Below are positions 48,940 through 62,844 of a DNA stretch of 64,000 nt, piece after piece. Position numbers and translations under genes: made by a program. Source of the stretch: Lepus europaeus (Eukaryota > Chordata > Mammalia > Lagomorpha > Leporidae); the NCBI RefSeq assembly GCF_033115175.1, contig NC_084834.1:87776462-87840461 (forward strand), in the 5' to 3' direction. The stretch's first letter is position 1, and every line of letters starts with the position of its first letter. The notes beneath the pieces are model-generated. The model was not told the DNA's origin and ran no database searches. It saw only the letters and a program-made list of their open reading frames with translations.

Positions 48940-49830
48940 TACAGAATTGTAAAGCTGATTGCATACCTATTAGTATGCTTGAGATCCAAAACACTAATGC
49001 TACCAAATGCTGGCAAGGACTTAGAGCAACAGGAATGCTCATTGATTGTTGGTAGGAATATGAAATAGACCAGTCTTTTTGGAAAATAGTCTGCAGTTTC
49101 TTAAAAAACTAAACCTAGACATAACATATGATCCAACTATCATGCTCCTTGGTATTTACCCAAATGAGTTGGAAACTTAAGCCTACACAAAAACCTGCTC
49201 CTGGATGTTTATAGCAGCTTTAACCATAGTTTTCAAAACTTGGAAGCAACCAAGATGTTCTTCAATAGGTGAATGGATAAACAAACTGTTGCATAGACAC
49301 TTAATGGAATATTATTCAGCGATAAAAAGAAATGAACTAGTTAGCCACAAAAACACATGAATGAAACTTAAACACATATTTCAAAGTAAAATAAGTCAGT
49401 CTAAAAAGGCTGCATACTGTATGATTCCAACTATATAACATTCTGAGAAAAAGAAAACTATAGAGACAGGGTAAAAAGCAGTGATTACCAGGGACTCTGG
49501 GGGAAGGGCAGAGGAATGAATGGGTGGGGCATAAGGCAAATTTAAGGCAATGAAACTATTCTCTGTGACACTGTAGTGATGGGCACAAGATGTTATGCCT
49601 TTGTTAAAATTCAGAACTGTACAACACAAAGGGTGAACCCTAATGTAAACTGTGCACTTCAGTTATAATAATGTGTCAATATTTCATCAATATCATTAAT
49701 ATACCATAGTAGTTTAAGATGATGACAGTAGTGGAACTGGGGGAAAGAAGGGAGAATAAGGAAACTCTGTACTTTCTATGAAGTTATTCGTAAGCCTAAA
49801 ACCTCTCTTCAAAATATAGTCTACTAAAAA
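48940..49830 (+). mobile_element. Old L1, end of ORF2 and 3' UTR
   Basis: GGAATGCTCATTGATTGTTGG, GATCCAACTATCATGCTCC, GTGAATGGATAAACAAACTG, GGAATATTATTCAGCGATAA, ATACTGTATGATTCCAACTA and ATTACCAGGGACTCTGGGGG reproduce the standard L1 3' order on the + strand. Many lesions. Confidence 0.8.
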
Positions 49831-51061
49831 GATCTAAAGCCCAAATAAAATATAGTTGCAGAATAGTAGCAATTTTATTTCACATTATTCCTTCTATCCT
49901 ACCTTTATAGTAGTGTTGCACTTTAGTAAGACTGGCTTTGAAATATCTGAATTTAAGATTTATGGGGAAATTTGTATTTCAAAATAATCTTTAATTAATG
50001 CATTTGTTTTGCAGTTAGCATGAATTGAGCCCTTAATGTTTCATTTAATCACTGAAGATTAATGTAGATAAGGTATGCCAGGAATGCAATTAGAAACTGC
50101 AGAAGGTGTGTTACACTAATAGCTTCTGCTCAGCACTGTGAGGCATGTGAAAGTCTTCTGTTTCCTTCCTTCAAATTTTATTTAACTACACATTCAACAA
50201 ATATTTATTGTGGGCCTATTACGTGGCCCCTTCCCTAAGGCACTGAGGAGGTGCACTCTGTGGCCTTGGTGATTTATCATTCAATTTTCATTTAAAAATT
50301 TCACTGCTTAAGTCCTCCTCAGCTTAAGACCATATTTCACTCACCCTTGTATCCTCCATGGTCTGTACAGTCAATGCCTCCCAAAATGGTAGGCCCCAAG
50401 AATTGATTGACTCAATGAGGAATCTATGACTAAATGAACAAACAAGCATCTATTTCTGCCTCCCTTCTTATTTCTTTGGTGAGACAAACAAATACAGAAA
50501 CAGGTTTATGTTACCTTCTTCTGGACTCAGTCTCATTTCATTATAATCCTAATACCCTTTTCTTGGGTGTAGTGCTGTTGTACAATTGCACCATCATGCC
50601 ATTCTGTTAGAAATTCATATCCCCATTTCACTAGAGAGTGGTAGGGCGAGAAGATGTTTTTAATGATCTTGTTATTCTTACCTGACATTCATTGAACAAA
50701 TCAAGTTATAAAAAGTAACATATGTACCAATTAGTATATCAATAAGGCTGTGTGCACTTAGCATTCCAAGGACTGGGGTTAATATTTAAAATAAATTTCA
50801 ATAGCTACTTGCTATTTCGCTTTTCTGTAAATGTTTTGGTATGTACTTACTCTGTATCAATTATAATTCCTTAAGAAAAACAGATGGTGAGCACAAATTA
50901 GGTAATTTCAGGAGACTGGATGAAGGCAGTAATTATGAAGGCTTGGACAGGGTTAGGAAAAATACAAGGAATAGTGCAGTACTTCAGAGACGATGTAACC
51001 ATGGGCACCATCATAACCACTAGGTGTAAATAAGTGAAATGAGCAGGGAAGGTTGGTATAG

Positions 51062-51130
51062 AGTAGGAGAAAGAGAAGTAGAGAGAGGGAGAGAGGGTGA
51101 AAGAGTGGGGGGAGAGAGAAGAAGAAACAA
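51062..51130 (+). repeat. GA-rich low-complexity tract
   Basis: Almost pure purine (GAGA/GGGAGA units) on the + strand, not attached to a recognisable SINE body. Confidence 0.75.
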
Positions 51131-51369
51131 GGACTGTGTGAAGAGTTGAAGATAATGGCTGGCTGCTAGGATCACAATTTCCTGACTGGCCTGCAGGGAG
51201 TGAATAGTGAAAATCTGGAAAACAACTCACACGCCCATACTTTCTCCATACCTTCCTCTTGGTGGTCCCTTTGGCCAGACTCACATGCAGCCAAAAGGAA
51301 AAGGAGTACATTGATGTGCAGTACTTGTCCACTGAGGGAACTTTTGCTACCAGGAGACATTTTTCTGCC

Positions 51370-51530
51370 TCCTGACTTTGGTGGGGGCAGAAAAGGAAGC
51401 TCTAATAGCGTTCAGTGGATAGAGCCTAGGGATTATTGTAAACATCCTGGACTCCCCCCGGATATCCTCCTGTGATGACGTTAACTGTTCAGGGTGTCAC
51501 CAGTGCCAAGGTTGAAAAACACTGATGTAA
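51370..51530 (+). repeat. MER5-like hAT-Charlie fragment
   Basis: TTCAGTGGATAGAGCCTAGGG, GTAAACATCCTGGACTCC and CACCAGTGCCAAGGTTGAAAA resemble the MER5A consensus in order. Confidence 0.55.
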
Positions 51531-52321
51531 TGCATGTGGGCCATCTTCCCAGTGCACAAGGTAGGAGTAGGGTAGAGAGAGTTTCAAAAGGGAATAATGA
51601 AAGAAGCCAGCATGGCCCATGGAAGAAACCAACGATGATAGCATACATGGGGGACAAGACAGCAACTAAAACACAAAAGTCTCAGAAGTACATCGGTAGT
51701 GTTTCGTGGAATTTATTAAAATTCATCCTGAAGTACATAATGTTTAGCAAAGTATATTTCTCTTAAGAGAAATCCTTATGGAGTTTATACAAGGATTTAT
51801 TAATGAAGGGCACATCAATACTCACATTCCAGTCATATTATATAAAACATGGCTGAGAATGTAATAGAACCATGTGTTGTATGCCCAAAGGATTTCATGA
51901 CTACATAATCTCTATGTTGCTTATACTCATGTAGTGTTAAAGGCTATAATTTGCATATTATATAGCCATATACAATAGGAAATTCGACATTACTGTAGCT
52001 ATATATGATTGCACATGAGGTACATGCCTTTCCTACCTAATTGACATTTGATTCTTTTATTGAGCTCTAATTTATTCCCCAGAGGATTCTCAGAAACACT
52101 AGCTCTCAGTTTTTACAACTTAAGCCTTTATTCTGCTGTATGGATTCTTGATTCATTATCCAAGTCTTTTTCCCTTAGCTATGTTATGTACTCTTATAAC
52201 CATTTATCCCTTTGTCTACATTTCTAGGCAAATCTCTTGTCTAATACACACTCTCACATTTCTCCTTATCCACTGAACATTTTTCTTTGATATCACACCA
52301 CCACTTTGATTCCAACAGATC

Positions 52322-52339
52322 AAAAAAAAAAAAAAAAAA
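52322..52339 (+). repeat. A18 tract
   Basis: Pure A-run with no attached element that I recognise upstream; could be the tail of a very old retroposon. Confidence 0.7.
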
Positions 52340-53434
52340 CCCTCAGAGTTGAACTTATCTTTCCCCTAAAGTCTCCCTCTGCATCGGTTGTCACCATTGG
52401 TTCCAGTATTTTCTCTCATCCATAATATATACCACTAATGCATTTATAATCTCCTCTTTCACATTTAGTCACAAGATGATTCTAGAATCTTTATCTTTTT
52501 CCCATCTCCTTTCATTCTTTCTTCCATCTCTTCCTTTATTTAGGTTGGGCTGTACTCATATCAACAAATGCCTATATTAATGCAGTAGACTCTGAGCTGG
52601 TCTAGCTGTGGCTTGAATGTTCCAGTTAACACTTAATTTCCATATTTATCACATCACACTTCATTTCCCATTCAAACAAACTCTTAATTAAATGGAAGTG
52701 AGAGTTTGTTATTAGACTGATATTCTAAAGTTTAAACCTTTTCTTTGTTGTTATTCTAATGTTATATCTTTTGTGATTTTTTCATTTACACATTTAAGAG
52801 TTTAGCTAACCATTACACATCCAGAAAATTCACTGTCTGGCATATGAACTATTTAATGATGGTTCATCCATTGTCACCATAATATATTAGGCTTTTACTA
52901 CCTTTGTAAATATGTTTGTCATATTTTACAACTAAAGTTTTTAAATCTCAAATATCATATCCTTTTTTTAAAATTAATTAGCTAATTTATTTTTAAGGAA
53001 TGCAAATTTCGTATGTACAACTTTAGGAATATAGTGATTCTTCCTACTATACCCACCTCCCACCCACACTCCCACCCCTTCTCCTCCTCCCTCTCCCCTT
53101 CCCAGTTCCATTCTCTATTAAGATTCATTTTCAGTTAACTTTGTACACAGAAGACCAACTCTATACTAAGTAAAGATTTCAACAATTTTCACACACACAC
53201 ATACACACAAAAAAAACCTGTTTGAGAACAAGTATCAAAATTAACTCTCATAATACAACTCATTGAGTACAGAGGTCCTGCATGGGGAGTTATTGCACAG
53301 TGACTCCTGTTGTTAATTTAATAAGTAGCGCTCTTATGTATGATGTCAGTGACCACTTGAGGTTTTTGACTTGAGCTGCCTAGGCTATGAGAGCTTTTGA
53401 ATCCACAAACTCTGTCAGTATTTAGACAAGGCCA

Positions 53435-53782
53435 GCCAGTGCCGCGGCTCACTAGGCTAATCCTCCGCCTTGCGGCGCCGGCACACTGGGTTCTAGTCCC
53501 GATTGGGGCGCCGGATTCTGTCCCGGTAGCCCCTCTTCCAGGCCAGCTCTCTGCTATGGCCTGGGAGTGCAGTGGAGGATGGCCCAAGTTCTTGGACCCT
53601 GCACCCCATGGGAGACCAGGATAAGCACCTGGCTCCTGGCTTCGGATCAGCGCGGTGCGCCGGCCGCAGCGCACCAGTCGCGGCGGCCATTGGAGGGTGA
53701 ACCAACGGCAAAAGGAAGACCTTTCTCTCTGTCTCTCTCTCTCACTGTCCACTCTGCCTGTCAAAAAATTTAAAAAAGAATA
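53435..53782 (+). repeat. C-type SINE, GACAGG subfamily, in L1
   Basis: Complete and CpG-rich, opposite in orientation to the L1; flanks GACAAGGCCA (53425-53434) and GGCAAGGCCA (53783-53792). Confidence 0.93.
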
Positions 53783-53840
53783 GGCAAGGCCATAGCAAAG
53801 TGGAAGTTCTCTCCTCCCTTTAGAGAAAAGTACATCCTTC

Positions 53841-54095
53841 CTTTTTTTTTTTTTTTTAAGTTTTATTTATTTGAGAGATAGAGTTACAGACAGTGAGAAG
53901 AAGAGACAGGAGCTTCCTCCTAGTCTCCCACATGGGTGCAGGGGCCCAAGCACTTGGGCCATCTTCCACTGCTTTCCCACGCCAGAGCAGAAAGCTGGAT
54001 TGGAAGAGGAACAGCCGGGATTAGAACTGGCGCCCACATGGGATGCTGGCTCCGCAGATGGAGGATTAACCTACTGCACCACGGCACCAGTCCCC
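53841..54095 (-). repeat. C-type SINE, internally deleted, in L1
   Basis: Exact GTACATCCTTC at 53830-53840 and 54096-54106. The block between the GA run and CAGGAGCTTCCTCC is lost. Confidence 0.93.
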
Positions 54096-54138
54096 GTACA
54101 TCCTTCTTTGATGGCCACTTCTTTCCATTGGGATCTCA

Positions 54139-54816
54139 AAAAAGATTTGTTTTATTTATTTGAAGGGCGGAGTAACAGAAAGAGAGAGAGGGAAAGATGA
54201 AGTGAAAGAGATCTTATATCTGTCTTATATCTGTTGGTTCACTCTCAAATTGGTTGTGATGGTCAGGGCTAGGCTAGGCTGAAGCCGGGAGTCAGGAACC
54301 CCCATCCAGGTCTCCTATGTGGGTAGCAGGGTTCCAAGAACTTGAACCAACTTCCACTGCTTTCCAAGGACCGTTATCTTGTAGCTGGATTGGAAGGGGA
54401 TCAGCTTAAACTCAAACCAGCACTTTATTTATTTATTTATTTTATTTTTTAATTTTTGGACAGACAGAGTGGACAGTGAGAAAGAGAGAGAGACAGAGAG
54501 AAAGGTCTTCCTTTTCGATGGTTCACCCTCCAATGGCCGCTGCAGCCGGCGCGCTGCGCTGATCTGAAGCCAGGAGCCAAGTGCTTCTCCTGGTCTCCCA
54601 TGCGGGTGCAGGGCCCAAGGACTTGGGCCATCCTCCACTGCCTTCCCGGGCCATAGCAGAGAGCTGGCCTGGAAGAGGGACAACTGGGATAGAATCCGGC
54701 GCCCCAACAGGGATTAGAACCCGGTGTGCCGGCGCCGCAGGATTAGCCTTTTGAGCCACGGCACCAGCCTCAAACCAGCACTTCTATGTGATGCTGGCAC
54801 TGCATCACAACAGTCT
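54139..54816 (-). repeat. C-type SINE split by another SINE
   Basis: Body 54139-54425 continues at 54784-54816 after the nested copy; its head end touches the right copy of the L1 target-site duplication. Confidence 0.82.
54426..54768 (-). repeat. C-type SINE nested in a C-type SINE, GACAGG subfamily
   Basis: Exact 15-bp CTCAAACCAGCACTT at 54411-54425 and 54769-54783; young, CpG-rich. Confidence 0.95.
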
Positions 54817-55384
54817 TCAAATATCACATCTTTTTGCACAATATTACCATAATCTCTGCTATAAATTATTGTGGAAACTATTGTCTATATTGCTTTTGCT
54901 GGATTTCTCAAAGGTGACTTTTTTCCCTCTTAGTTTCCCTAGGACTTGGTATAATTTCTTATACTATTGATAGATTCTCAATGTAAGTTTCCTGTTCATC
55001 TCCAGCTCCACACTGTCTTGGATGGCAGCCACTAGACATGTTAATATTACACACTTAAAATGTAGCTAGCCTGAATTGAGATATAGGTAGAAAATATACC
55101 TTAGATTTTAAAGAATTGCTATGAAAAACAGAATAAATTTTTCAATAGTGTTATATGTATGGCTTATATGTGGAAACTATAACATTTTCCATATATTGCA
55201 TTAAGAATAATATATAATCCATCTGTTTCTTTTTATTTTTAAAACATGGCAACTAGAAAATTAAAAATTATATATGTGACTTAATAATTACATAGGATGT
55301 TGCTTTTTTAAATAGAAATAGTGCATATGAGTGTTTAATGTGTGTAAGCAATGTAATGAGATACATATTTAATATTGTTTTATG

Positions 55385-55695
55385 ATACTTTTTATTATTT
55401 ATAAGAGAGGCAGAGGGATAAAGAGAAACACATACACACAGAGACACACACACATACACACAGAGAATCCATTCACTGGTTCTCTCCCCAAATGCCTGTA
55501 ATGGCCGGGTTAGGTCAGGGCTGAAGCCAGGAGCCAAGAACACAATCCAAGGTCTCCCACATGGGTGGCAGGGACTCAATTACTTGAACTATTACAACCA
55601 TCTCCCAGGGTCAGAATTATCAGGAAGCTAGAATCAGAACCCAAAGCAGAGTTCTGAACCTAGGCACACCAATGTGGGCCCACTCCCTAATGCTA
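55385..55695 (-). repeat. C-type SINE, old copy
   Basis: Inverted, with its GA block turned into CA/GACA repeats (55427-55464); GGCTGAAGCCAGGAGCC centre. Confidence 0.82.
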
Positions 55696-56185
55696 CATTA
55701 TACTTATGTCTATGTATACAGTTTTGGAATGGTTATGGGAGAGAGTAAGCTTGTAACAGATGTCTATCTTTTAGCTAACTTGTTGGGCTACACCGGAGAA
55801 CTTGTTATCTAAATTCTTAACTCAGGCAATTTGTATTCACTTGCAGAAATCTGAGGGTGTTTATCTGCCTTCATATTGTTCTTAATTTTCTTTCCTGGTG
55901 AAAATTCTCCTTGACATGAGTATGTACTATTTACATTTTTCCTTGTTTTCTGTGAGTATCTCTTCATAGCAGTGTGGGTTGCAGGAACATTTTGGGTTGT
56001 GTACTACAGGTACCAAGTGTACAATTTGATTGCATTAAGGACTAGTTTAACTTTAATATTGCAAACCCCTAGCATGATTGTTTAAGTTTGGTACACATTG
56101 TGGCCAAGCTTTTGTTGATTTTACCTGCATATGAATATAGACACTATGGAATCATGGCACAACACAAATGACTCTGCTTCTCATG

Positions 56186-56315
56186 AAGAACAATACAGTG
56201 TAGGGATTAAGAAGATATGACCTACAATCAGAAAACCTGCACTACCTGTCTGTGCAAAGTTACTTACATACTGTGTTAATGAGGATTAAATGGAATAAAG
56301 CACTTAGAATGTAAA
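56186..56315 (+). repeat. MIR SINE
   Basis: AGTGTAGGGATTAAGAAGAT head, AGTTACTTACATACTGTG, GAGGATTAAATGGAATAAAGC: forward MIR. Confidence 0.7.
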
Positions 56316-56999
56316 TAACATAATTTTCTATCAAAAAATCACCATTCATATCCCAATCCTTTAAAAATCTTATTTTATTCTCTTCAAATAAAGCTGAAGT
56401 TAATATTTCAGACAAAGCTTACAGAAATACAGTAGAAGGATACTAGAACACTGTGTGTATTCTTTTTCCAAATGCTGTGTTATAATGTAATAGGAAAATA
56501 GAATTTGACCTTTCACCTCCTATTTAGGAACTATCCAATTATTTATGGGAGACTACATGTGAAATTACATGAGGTAAAATTATACTGAATATTTTTTATA
56601 TTACCTTAAAGATACCAGTTTCCCCAGGAATCCTCTCAGATTCTTTCTATTATTAATTTTATTTGTCGTTAATACTCTGGTTCACTGCTATTATTAACCT
56701 CTTGCTTATGTTATTATTCAAACCAGTTAATTACAGATATAGAATAATACCTTTCAAAATCTAAAAGTCAGAAAGATCACTAGGAATTTAAATACTGAGG
56801 AAGGTTGTAAAATAAGTAAATCATTTTTATTCAAAAAGAATAAATGAATGAAATCAGAAACATTCCAAGAACTTGTGTGAATTAGAAGACTATCCACTGT
56901 ATGATTCTCAGACAAGACACCAGCTTATTGTGAAAGAATTAGCAGATGCTGCATCGCTCGGTTTTTATCAGGGAGAAAATGAAAAGGATGGTCTAATAA

Positions 57000-57120
57000 C
57001 AGCTCTCCCACTAGCTTGTGGCTTAAGCAAGTCGCCTACCCTGTTTCCCTGTTTGTAAATGTGAGGACATGTGATACAGGGTCTCTAAGTTTCTTTGCAG
57101 CTGTAAAACTATAGTTCTCC
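57000..57120 (+). repeat. MIR SINE
   Basis: CTAGCTTGTGGCTTAAGCAAG, TTTCCCTGTTTGTAAATGTG, then GGGTCTCTAAGTTTC: forward MIR 3' half. Confidence 0.55.
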
Positions 57121-58689
57121 ATTGCCTCCACAGTGATTTCCTGTTGTGTCATAAATATGCTAAATATGTGTGATCTTCAAATTTCTCATTTTAAAGACCA
57201 AATGTAAAAAACAGGCATTCTAGAAATAAATATAGATTAAGTGTCCTCAGTGCAAGCCATTCAGAGGTGAGAAATTGTTAAGACTCTTTAGGTACAAGTT
57301 GGAAAGATTTGCTCTTTGGAAGCTGGAAAGCTCATTGCATTGTTTCCAGTGAAAGCAGTTTGTGGGGGTCAATGTTCAGGTGTAAAGGTAGCTGAATCAA
57401 AATTACTGATGGGAGGACATTTTTTACCTGTAGGAATCAATTCTATATAAAATATAAACAAGAAATTCAGTGTATGTATGTATTTACAAAAGGATGGAAC
57501 AATGTGATTAGTATGATTTTGAGGCAACATTATATCAAAACCTTTTAAAGTGGTTGGATTAGAACATCTCACCAGGCTGTGTGGTGGTGACTGGGGAGGA
57601 AGGCAAGGCAGGGCGTCCATATTGGGTATGCTCTGTGGACAGAGAAGCACATTCTTCATTTCTGTTGTATAGTAAATCACAGCAGTGCAGAATTTATTAA
57701 TTTATTCTTCTGAGACAAGAAAAAAGCCACCAAAGGAAATCCACAAGTTTCTGTCTTTATACTTTGTGAACAATATTTGAGAGCAATATATCAGTGACTT
57801 TAGTTTTGACCTGAGGAGGATGCCTCTTAAGAAAAACCAAAATTAATTCAATGACTATCCTACTTAATCTCTGACCTTTACTTTATAAGAGATTTTTCCA
57901 TATGACATGCTGAGCTGTCTCAATTATGTCAGTTATGCCTCCTGAGATAGGAGAGAGAAAACACAAATATTACATAACACATCAATCTTTTATAGCAGCT
58001 GTATACCCAAGCATTTCATAAATGCAAGGCTCAAACAGTGTGCACAAAAATAGAATTAAAAGTTGTTGATGTAGGTGCAAGCCTTTTTAAAAATCAATCC
58101 ATGGATTTTTCATATTACACACTTTCCATGAACTGTTTTATATTACATTATTTAGTGAACTGTTTGAAGACCCACTCATATGCACAATTTGTTCTCACTA
58201 ATATCAGAGCAATGCTATAAAACACTGAATCTAAATAGTTTAAATTATTAAACAGTAATAATTATTTTGGACTAGCTTGCAATGTTCCAGTTAGTATACT
58301 AAGCATGTGTATGTGTGTGTACACTCATGTGTGTGTATGCATATATACTCAGAAGACATATTTTCCCAAGCTTAAGATTCTGTTACTCAAATAGGCTATT
58401 GGAATTGCCCTTCCACCATTGTTCCATCATCCTTAGTCATGTTGTGTATCTCTTTCCATTCTCCTTCCACCATTATTTTTGTCACCAAAATCATAGTTAT
58501 TTTCCCAGCAGTTTCTGCTACAGGCTCAGGATATCTGATAGGAACTGGACACAACTACTACCAAACATTGTACATGAAGACGCAGTCTTTTTCTATAGCT
58601 TCTCTGCTTTGACCTGGGAACCCCTCTCTTATACCAGGAGCCTCAGGATTTTATCTTACTTTTAAGAACTTAGGAGGATATGAGTTTTT

Positions 58690-58993
58690 GATGCTGAGAT
58701 TAAGACACTGCTTAGGACATCTGCATCCTGTATCTGCTGACCTGGGTTCGAGTTCCAGCCCTGCTTTGGATTCCAGCTTTCTCTTAATGTGGACCCTGGG
58801 AGGCAGCAGGTGAGAACCAAGTACTTGGATCCCTGCCAGCTATATAGGAGATGGAAATTGAGTTCCTGGTTCCTGGCTTCAGCCTGGCCCAGCTCCAGAT
58901 TCTGCAGGAATTTGGGGAGTGAACAGTGAATGAGAGATCTATGTCTGGCTCTATCATTCTGCCTTTCAAATAAAGTAAAAATAAATAATTGTT
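58690..58993 (+). repeat. C-type SINE, old copy
   Basis: GATGCTGAGATTAAGACACTG head, CCCTGGGAGGCAGCAGGTG, TTCTGCCTTTCAAATAAAG tail. Confidence 0.85.
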
Positions 58994-59329
58994 TAAAGGA
59001 GCTAAGAAAACTTACTGCTGAGAACCGATATTACTAATGCTGCTAAAACTAGCAGAGAAACCCAGGTCTTGAGGATGGACATCAGGTATTTTTGGTAAGA
59101 GACACAAAAATAATGCAGTGTTGTAGCTTCATGATATAATGAATAAAAATGACTGGTTTGGCTTTTGTCTTGGGAACTAAGAAAATATCCTTATTGTAAT
59201 TTCTGTGGTGGAAAGAAGTTCTTTGTTCAAGCAAAAGGCAGACACAGGCGGGGAGGAAACTCATTGACAACTGAGGAGGCAGTGCCTGATTAGTGATGTT
59301 CTTCTCCTGTTGTGCTTTTATTTTATTTG

Positions 59330-59672
59330 TCAAAAGGTTTATTTGCTTATTTTGAAAGGCAGAATGACAGAGAGAGAGAGAGTCAGAAAGAGAGAGAGAG
59401 AGCTCTTCCATCTGCTGTTTCACTCCCTAGATGCCTGCGATAGCCTGGATTGGTCCATGATGAAGCCAAGAGCCAGGAGCTCCATCTGGGTCTTCTGTGT
59501 AGGTGATAAGAACCTAAATACTTGGGCCATCATTTGCTGTCTCCCAAGTGCATTAGCAGGAAATGGGATTGGAAGAATGAAGTAACTGGGCCTCTATAAA
59601 CAGGCACACCATTATGGGATGTGGACATTTGAAGTGGTGGCTTACCTCACTGCACCAGAAGTTCTGACCCAT
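59330..59672 (-). repeat. C-type SINE, old copy
   Basis: Inverted, near full length: TTATTTTGAAAGGCAGAATG to CACCAGAAGTTCTGACCC. Confidence 0.87.
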
Positions 59673-62600
59673 TATATTGTTAAATAATGACTTGTTTTCT
59701 TGTAGATTCTCACTTATATTTATTCTTTTTAGCTCATTTAGGTAGTAATAGTGTAGATATTGAAAAAGTCTTTATTATTCTGTTAATTAACCAGCGAACT
59801 TGATAAAACTTTGTATATAATACTAAATCAAGAGCTTCTTGTAGTATTATAAAACATAATGAATAGATTAGAAATTATTTAAAATCTAAATTGTTATAAA
59901 ATTAAATAACATAAATGCCAATCAGCCCAATTTTTGAGAATTGTTGGCAAGCAATTGTGACTTTTCAAGGAAGGGAATGTATTTTTAGCAGAAATATTTT
60001 AACTCCTACATAGAAATGTCTTTGAGACAAAATGTTTCTGGATGTGTACTATAAACTTCTTAGGAACCTCTGTTCTCCTGCAGTTGTATTTCAGAGAAAA
60101 TCTTTGTTTTGACTAAAAAAGCTCGCACTGACTTACATGTACATTTTGTTAAAAAGCAGCATTTGGTGTGGGAGATGTAAGAAGATGCATGATAAGCATA
60201 CATAAATAAGGCCTTGTGGACAATCTGTATTATGCTACTTGGACAATTGAATGTGGCTATTAAACTGTCATTAGCCTGAGAAGATACTTAACAACCAAGG
60301 GAACAAGAGATTTATATTTCATTCCGGATAAAGAATTCCACTTCGGGTGCCTGATCCTACTGTTTAGGGAAGTAGTAAGAAGATGCTGTTGAGCAAAGAG
60401 AATTACAAGTTTAGGCAGCAAACTGTAATTTTCAACCCTTTCAACTACTTTCCTAAACTCAGAATTTTAGTGAAATGTCACATGGGGTAGCCTCTGGGTA
60501 TGGTTTCACAACTGACTTTTAAAAAGTTACTTATAGGCATTTCCTTTCATGTAGCAGTAAATTAAAAATGGATTTCTTCATGCATCTCCCTTCACCTCTC
60601 CCACATTCCCTTCCATACCCCATTTTCTTCCCTTCTTGGTATAGAATAAGGAGCCTGGTACCTGAACAAGCCTGGTGCTGAGGGATGGGGGGCCAAGCAG
60701 AGGTCAAGAGCAAGGTGCCTGGCAGCCAATGAAGCAGGAGGGGAAGTGGGATGTGGGGATGGTCGGTGAATGAGGAAGCCAGTGTGGTTAAGAGATTTGC
60801 CACACTGAGCAAATAATTGAGCATACAGTAATTTCAGCATAGTCCCACTTAGATGGTAGTGTTGCATCAGTGTTGTGTTTTTGGTTGTGGGAGTTTTTTA
60901 GAATTAGTGTAGATATGTCCTTGTTTGGGGAATATACATGCTGGAGAATTTGAGGTTTATGTACTATCATACCAGAAATACACACACTCACAAACACACA
61001 TATGCATGATTATGTGTGCATTTATATATATGCAGACAATGTGTGTATACATATGCATACATATGGTGGACAGGGAGACAAGTGAAGTCCAATGCTAATA
61101 ATTATATATTTTAGTTGAAGAGGATTTGGAGACCTGCCTTACTGTATCATCATTTTTGTGTCAATTTTAATGTATTTCAGTTATTTTTTAAAAATAAAAG
61201 CTAAAAAAGAATTAATTCAGTGAATATTGAATATTAGTACATTCAGTGCCATAGGAAAAGTTCTTTATAAATGCTCAAAGTTAAGTGTATTTCTCATTTT
61301 CTTAAGTCCATGGTAGGTATTTTGGGCAGATGGGTGAATTTCTTCCATGGAGTGATTGAGGGACCCGATGTCCTTCCATCACATAGACACAACAAATGCT
61401 AGGAGGGGCCCACCCATCCCTAGCTTGAAGTGGTGTATGTTATTTTCTTTCTTTCTCCATTGTATACTGGTCAAGATGAATTCAAGAGCAACTGAAAAAT
61501 GTAGAACATAGCCATATTCCATGATAAAGAAGGCAGAACAGTTTCTGTGGATTGGAACAAACTTTGCTTCAGTTGTGATCGAGCCTTTTGTGTGGATGCC
61601 AAACAGAAGCAGAGTCTCTTGCCTTCATTCAACATGTCCTTAATGTATTTTCTTTGATCAGAACCAAACTAGGTGATGGGGATATAGAGAACTTATAAAG
61701 ACATAGTTTTACTCTTGTCTGTATGCTCACAAAGGATGAATAGTATGTGGTAGAATCATGCCAACGAAGAGCAGGTGCCACTGAGGTAAAGTTATAGACT
61801 GAGTGAGATTTATCAATACATTTCTGTGGGATAGCTGTACATTATATTTGGATGTTATTATGTCAAGGAGATAAAGAAGGTGTTTGGATTGAGGAATTTA
61901 TCTTTGCAGTTAGAGTTGTCTTTTTTTAGTTTTTTCTATATTTAAACATATTTATACTTTCTAACATTCAGGTGTAAGGACTGTAATTTTACAACCATAA
62001 GAATAGAGCATGTTAGCAATGCAAATGCTACATTTTCCACAACCAACTAACCATGTTGTTGGCTTTACATGGAATTGATCGTGAAGATTGATCTGGCCAA
62101 ATGTGCAGTCATGGCCAAAATGTGGAGAAGCCCATCTGTGCTGCAGATTTCCTTATCTGCTGTTTTGCAAATGCTCATTACATTTTTATTAGTGGTTGTA
62201 TTTAGGAAGTTGACATTCTTTTGGCTAGCTCATCACCATTGTAACAAATCTATATGCTATTCTCACTGAAATATATTTAGACCTTGCCCTACTGGGAAGT
62301 TTTTCAAGTAATTAATGTACAGCTTGTGGACCAGCTTGACCTTGGCTTCATGGAAATAATTCACTCTTAGTAGCATTGAATGCCAGAAGAGCATTTGAAA
62401 CTGCTATGAATATTAGCTTGCAGCTTTCATTTATTATCTCTGAGTTCACTTTTCTCTGCCATTCCTCTTTGGTTTCTTTGAAGAAACTAGAAGTATTATC
62501 TTAGTAGATAAAATTTTTTATGGAGAAAGTTAGTTGAAGTATTGGCTTTGGCTTCTCTCTAAAATTAATAAATTTTATTTTAAGCTCCAATTAACTCACT

Positions 62601-62844
62601 CATTTAGTGGTTATTTGATAGAGTTGCTCTGCATTCATGGTTTCTAGTTTCTACCAGAGCATCACACAACTTTGTGACTTCTGACGGAGAACTAACTTCA
62701 GAGGAAGATAAAGACCTTGAAAAGATACTTAACTTGAAATATATTATCTAAGAGGTGGTACATGTGGCTGTGTAACAACCTGCTGTTTGGCCAAAGCATA
62801 ATCTATTTACCTACCCATCCCCCCTTTTTATTTAAGTGAATAAT

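Larger units (their letters stand above)
52968..54816 (-). mobile_element. Rabbit L1 3' end with nested SINEs (composite)
   Basis: L1 pieces at 52968-53434, 53793-53829 and 54107-54138 read continuously on the minus strand (compare 62845 onward). TCAAATATCATATCCTTTTT (52948-52967) and its near copy at 54817-54836 flank the whole block, so the SINEs inside landed in or travelled with this L1. Confidence 0.8.
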
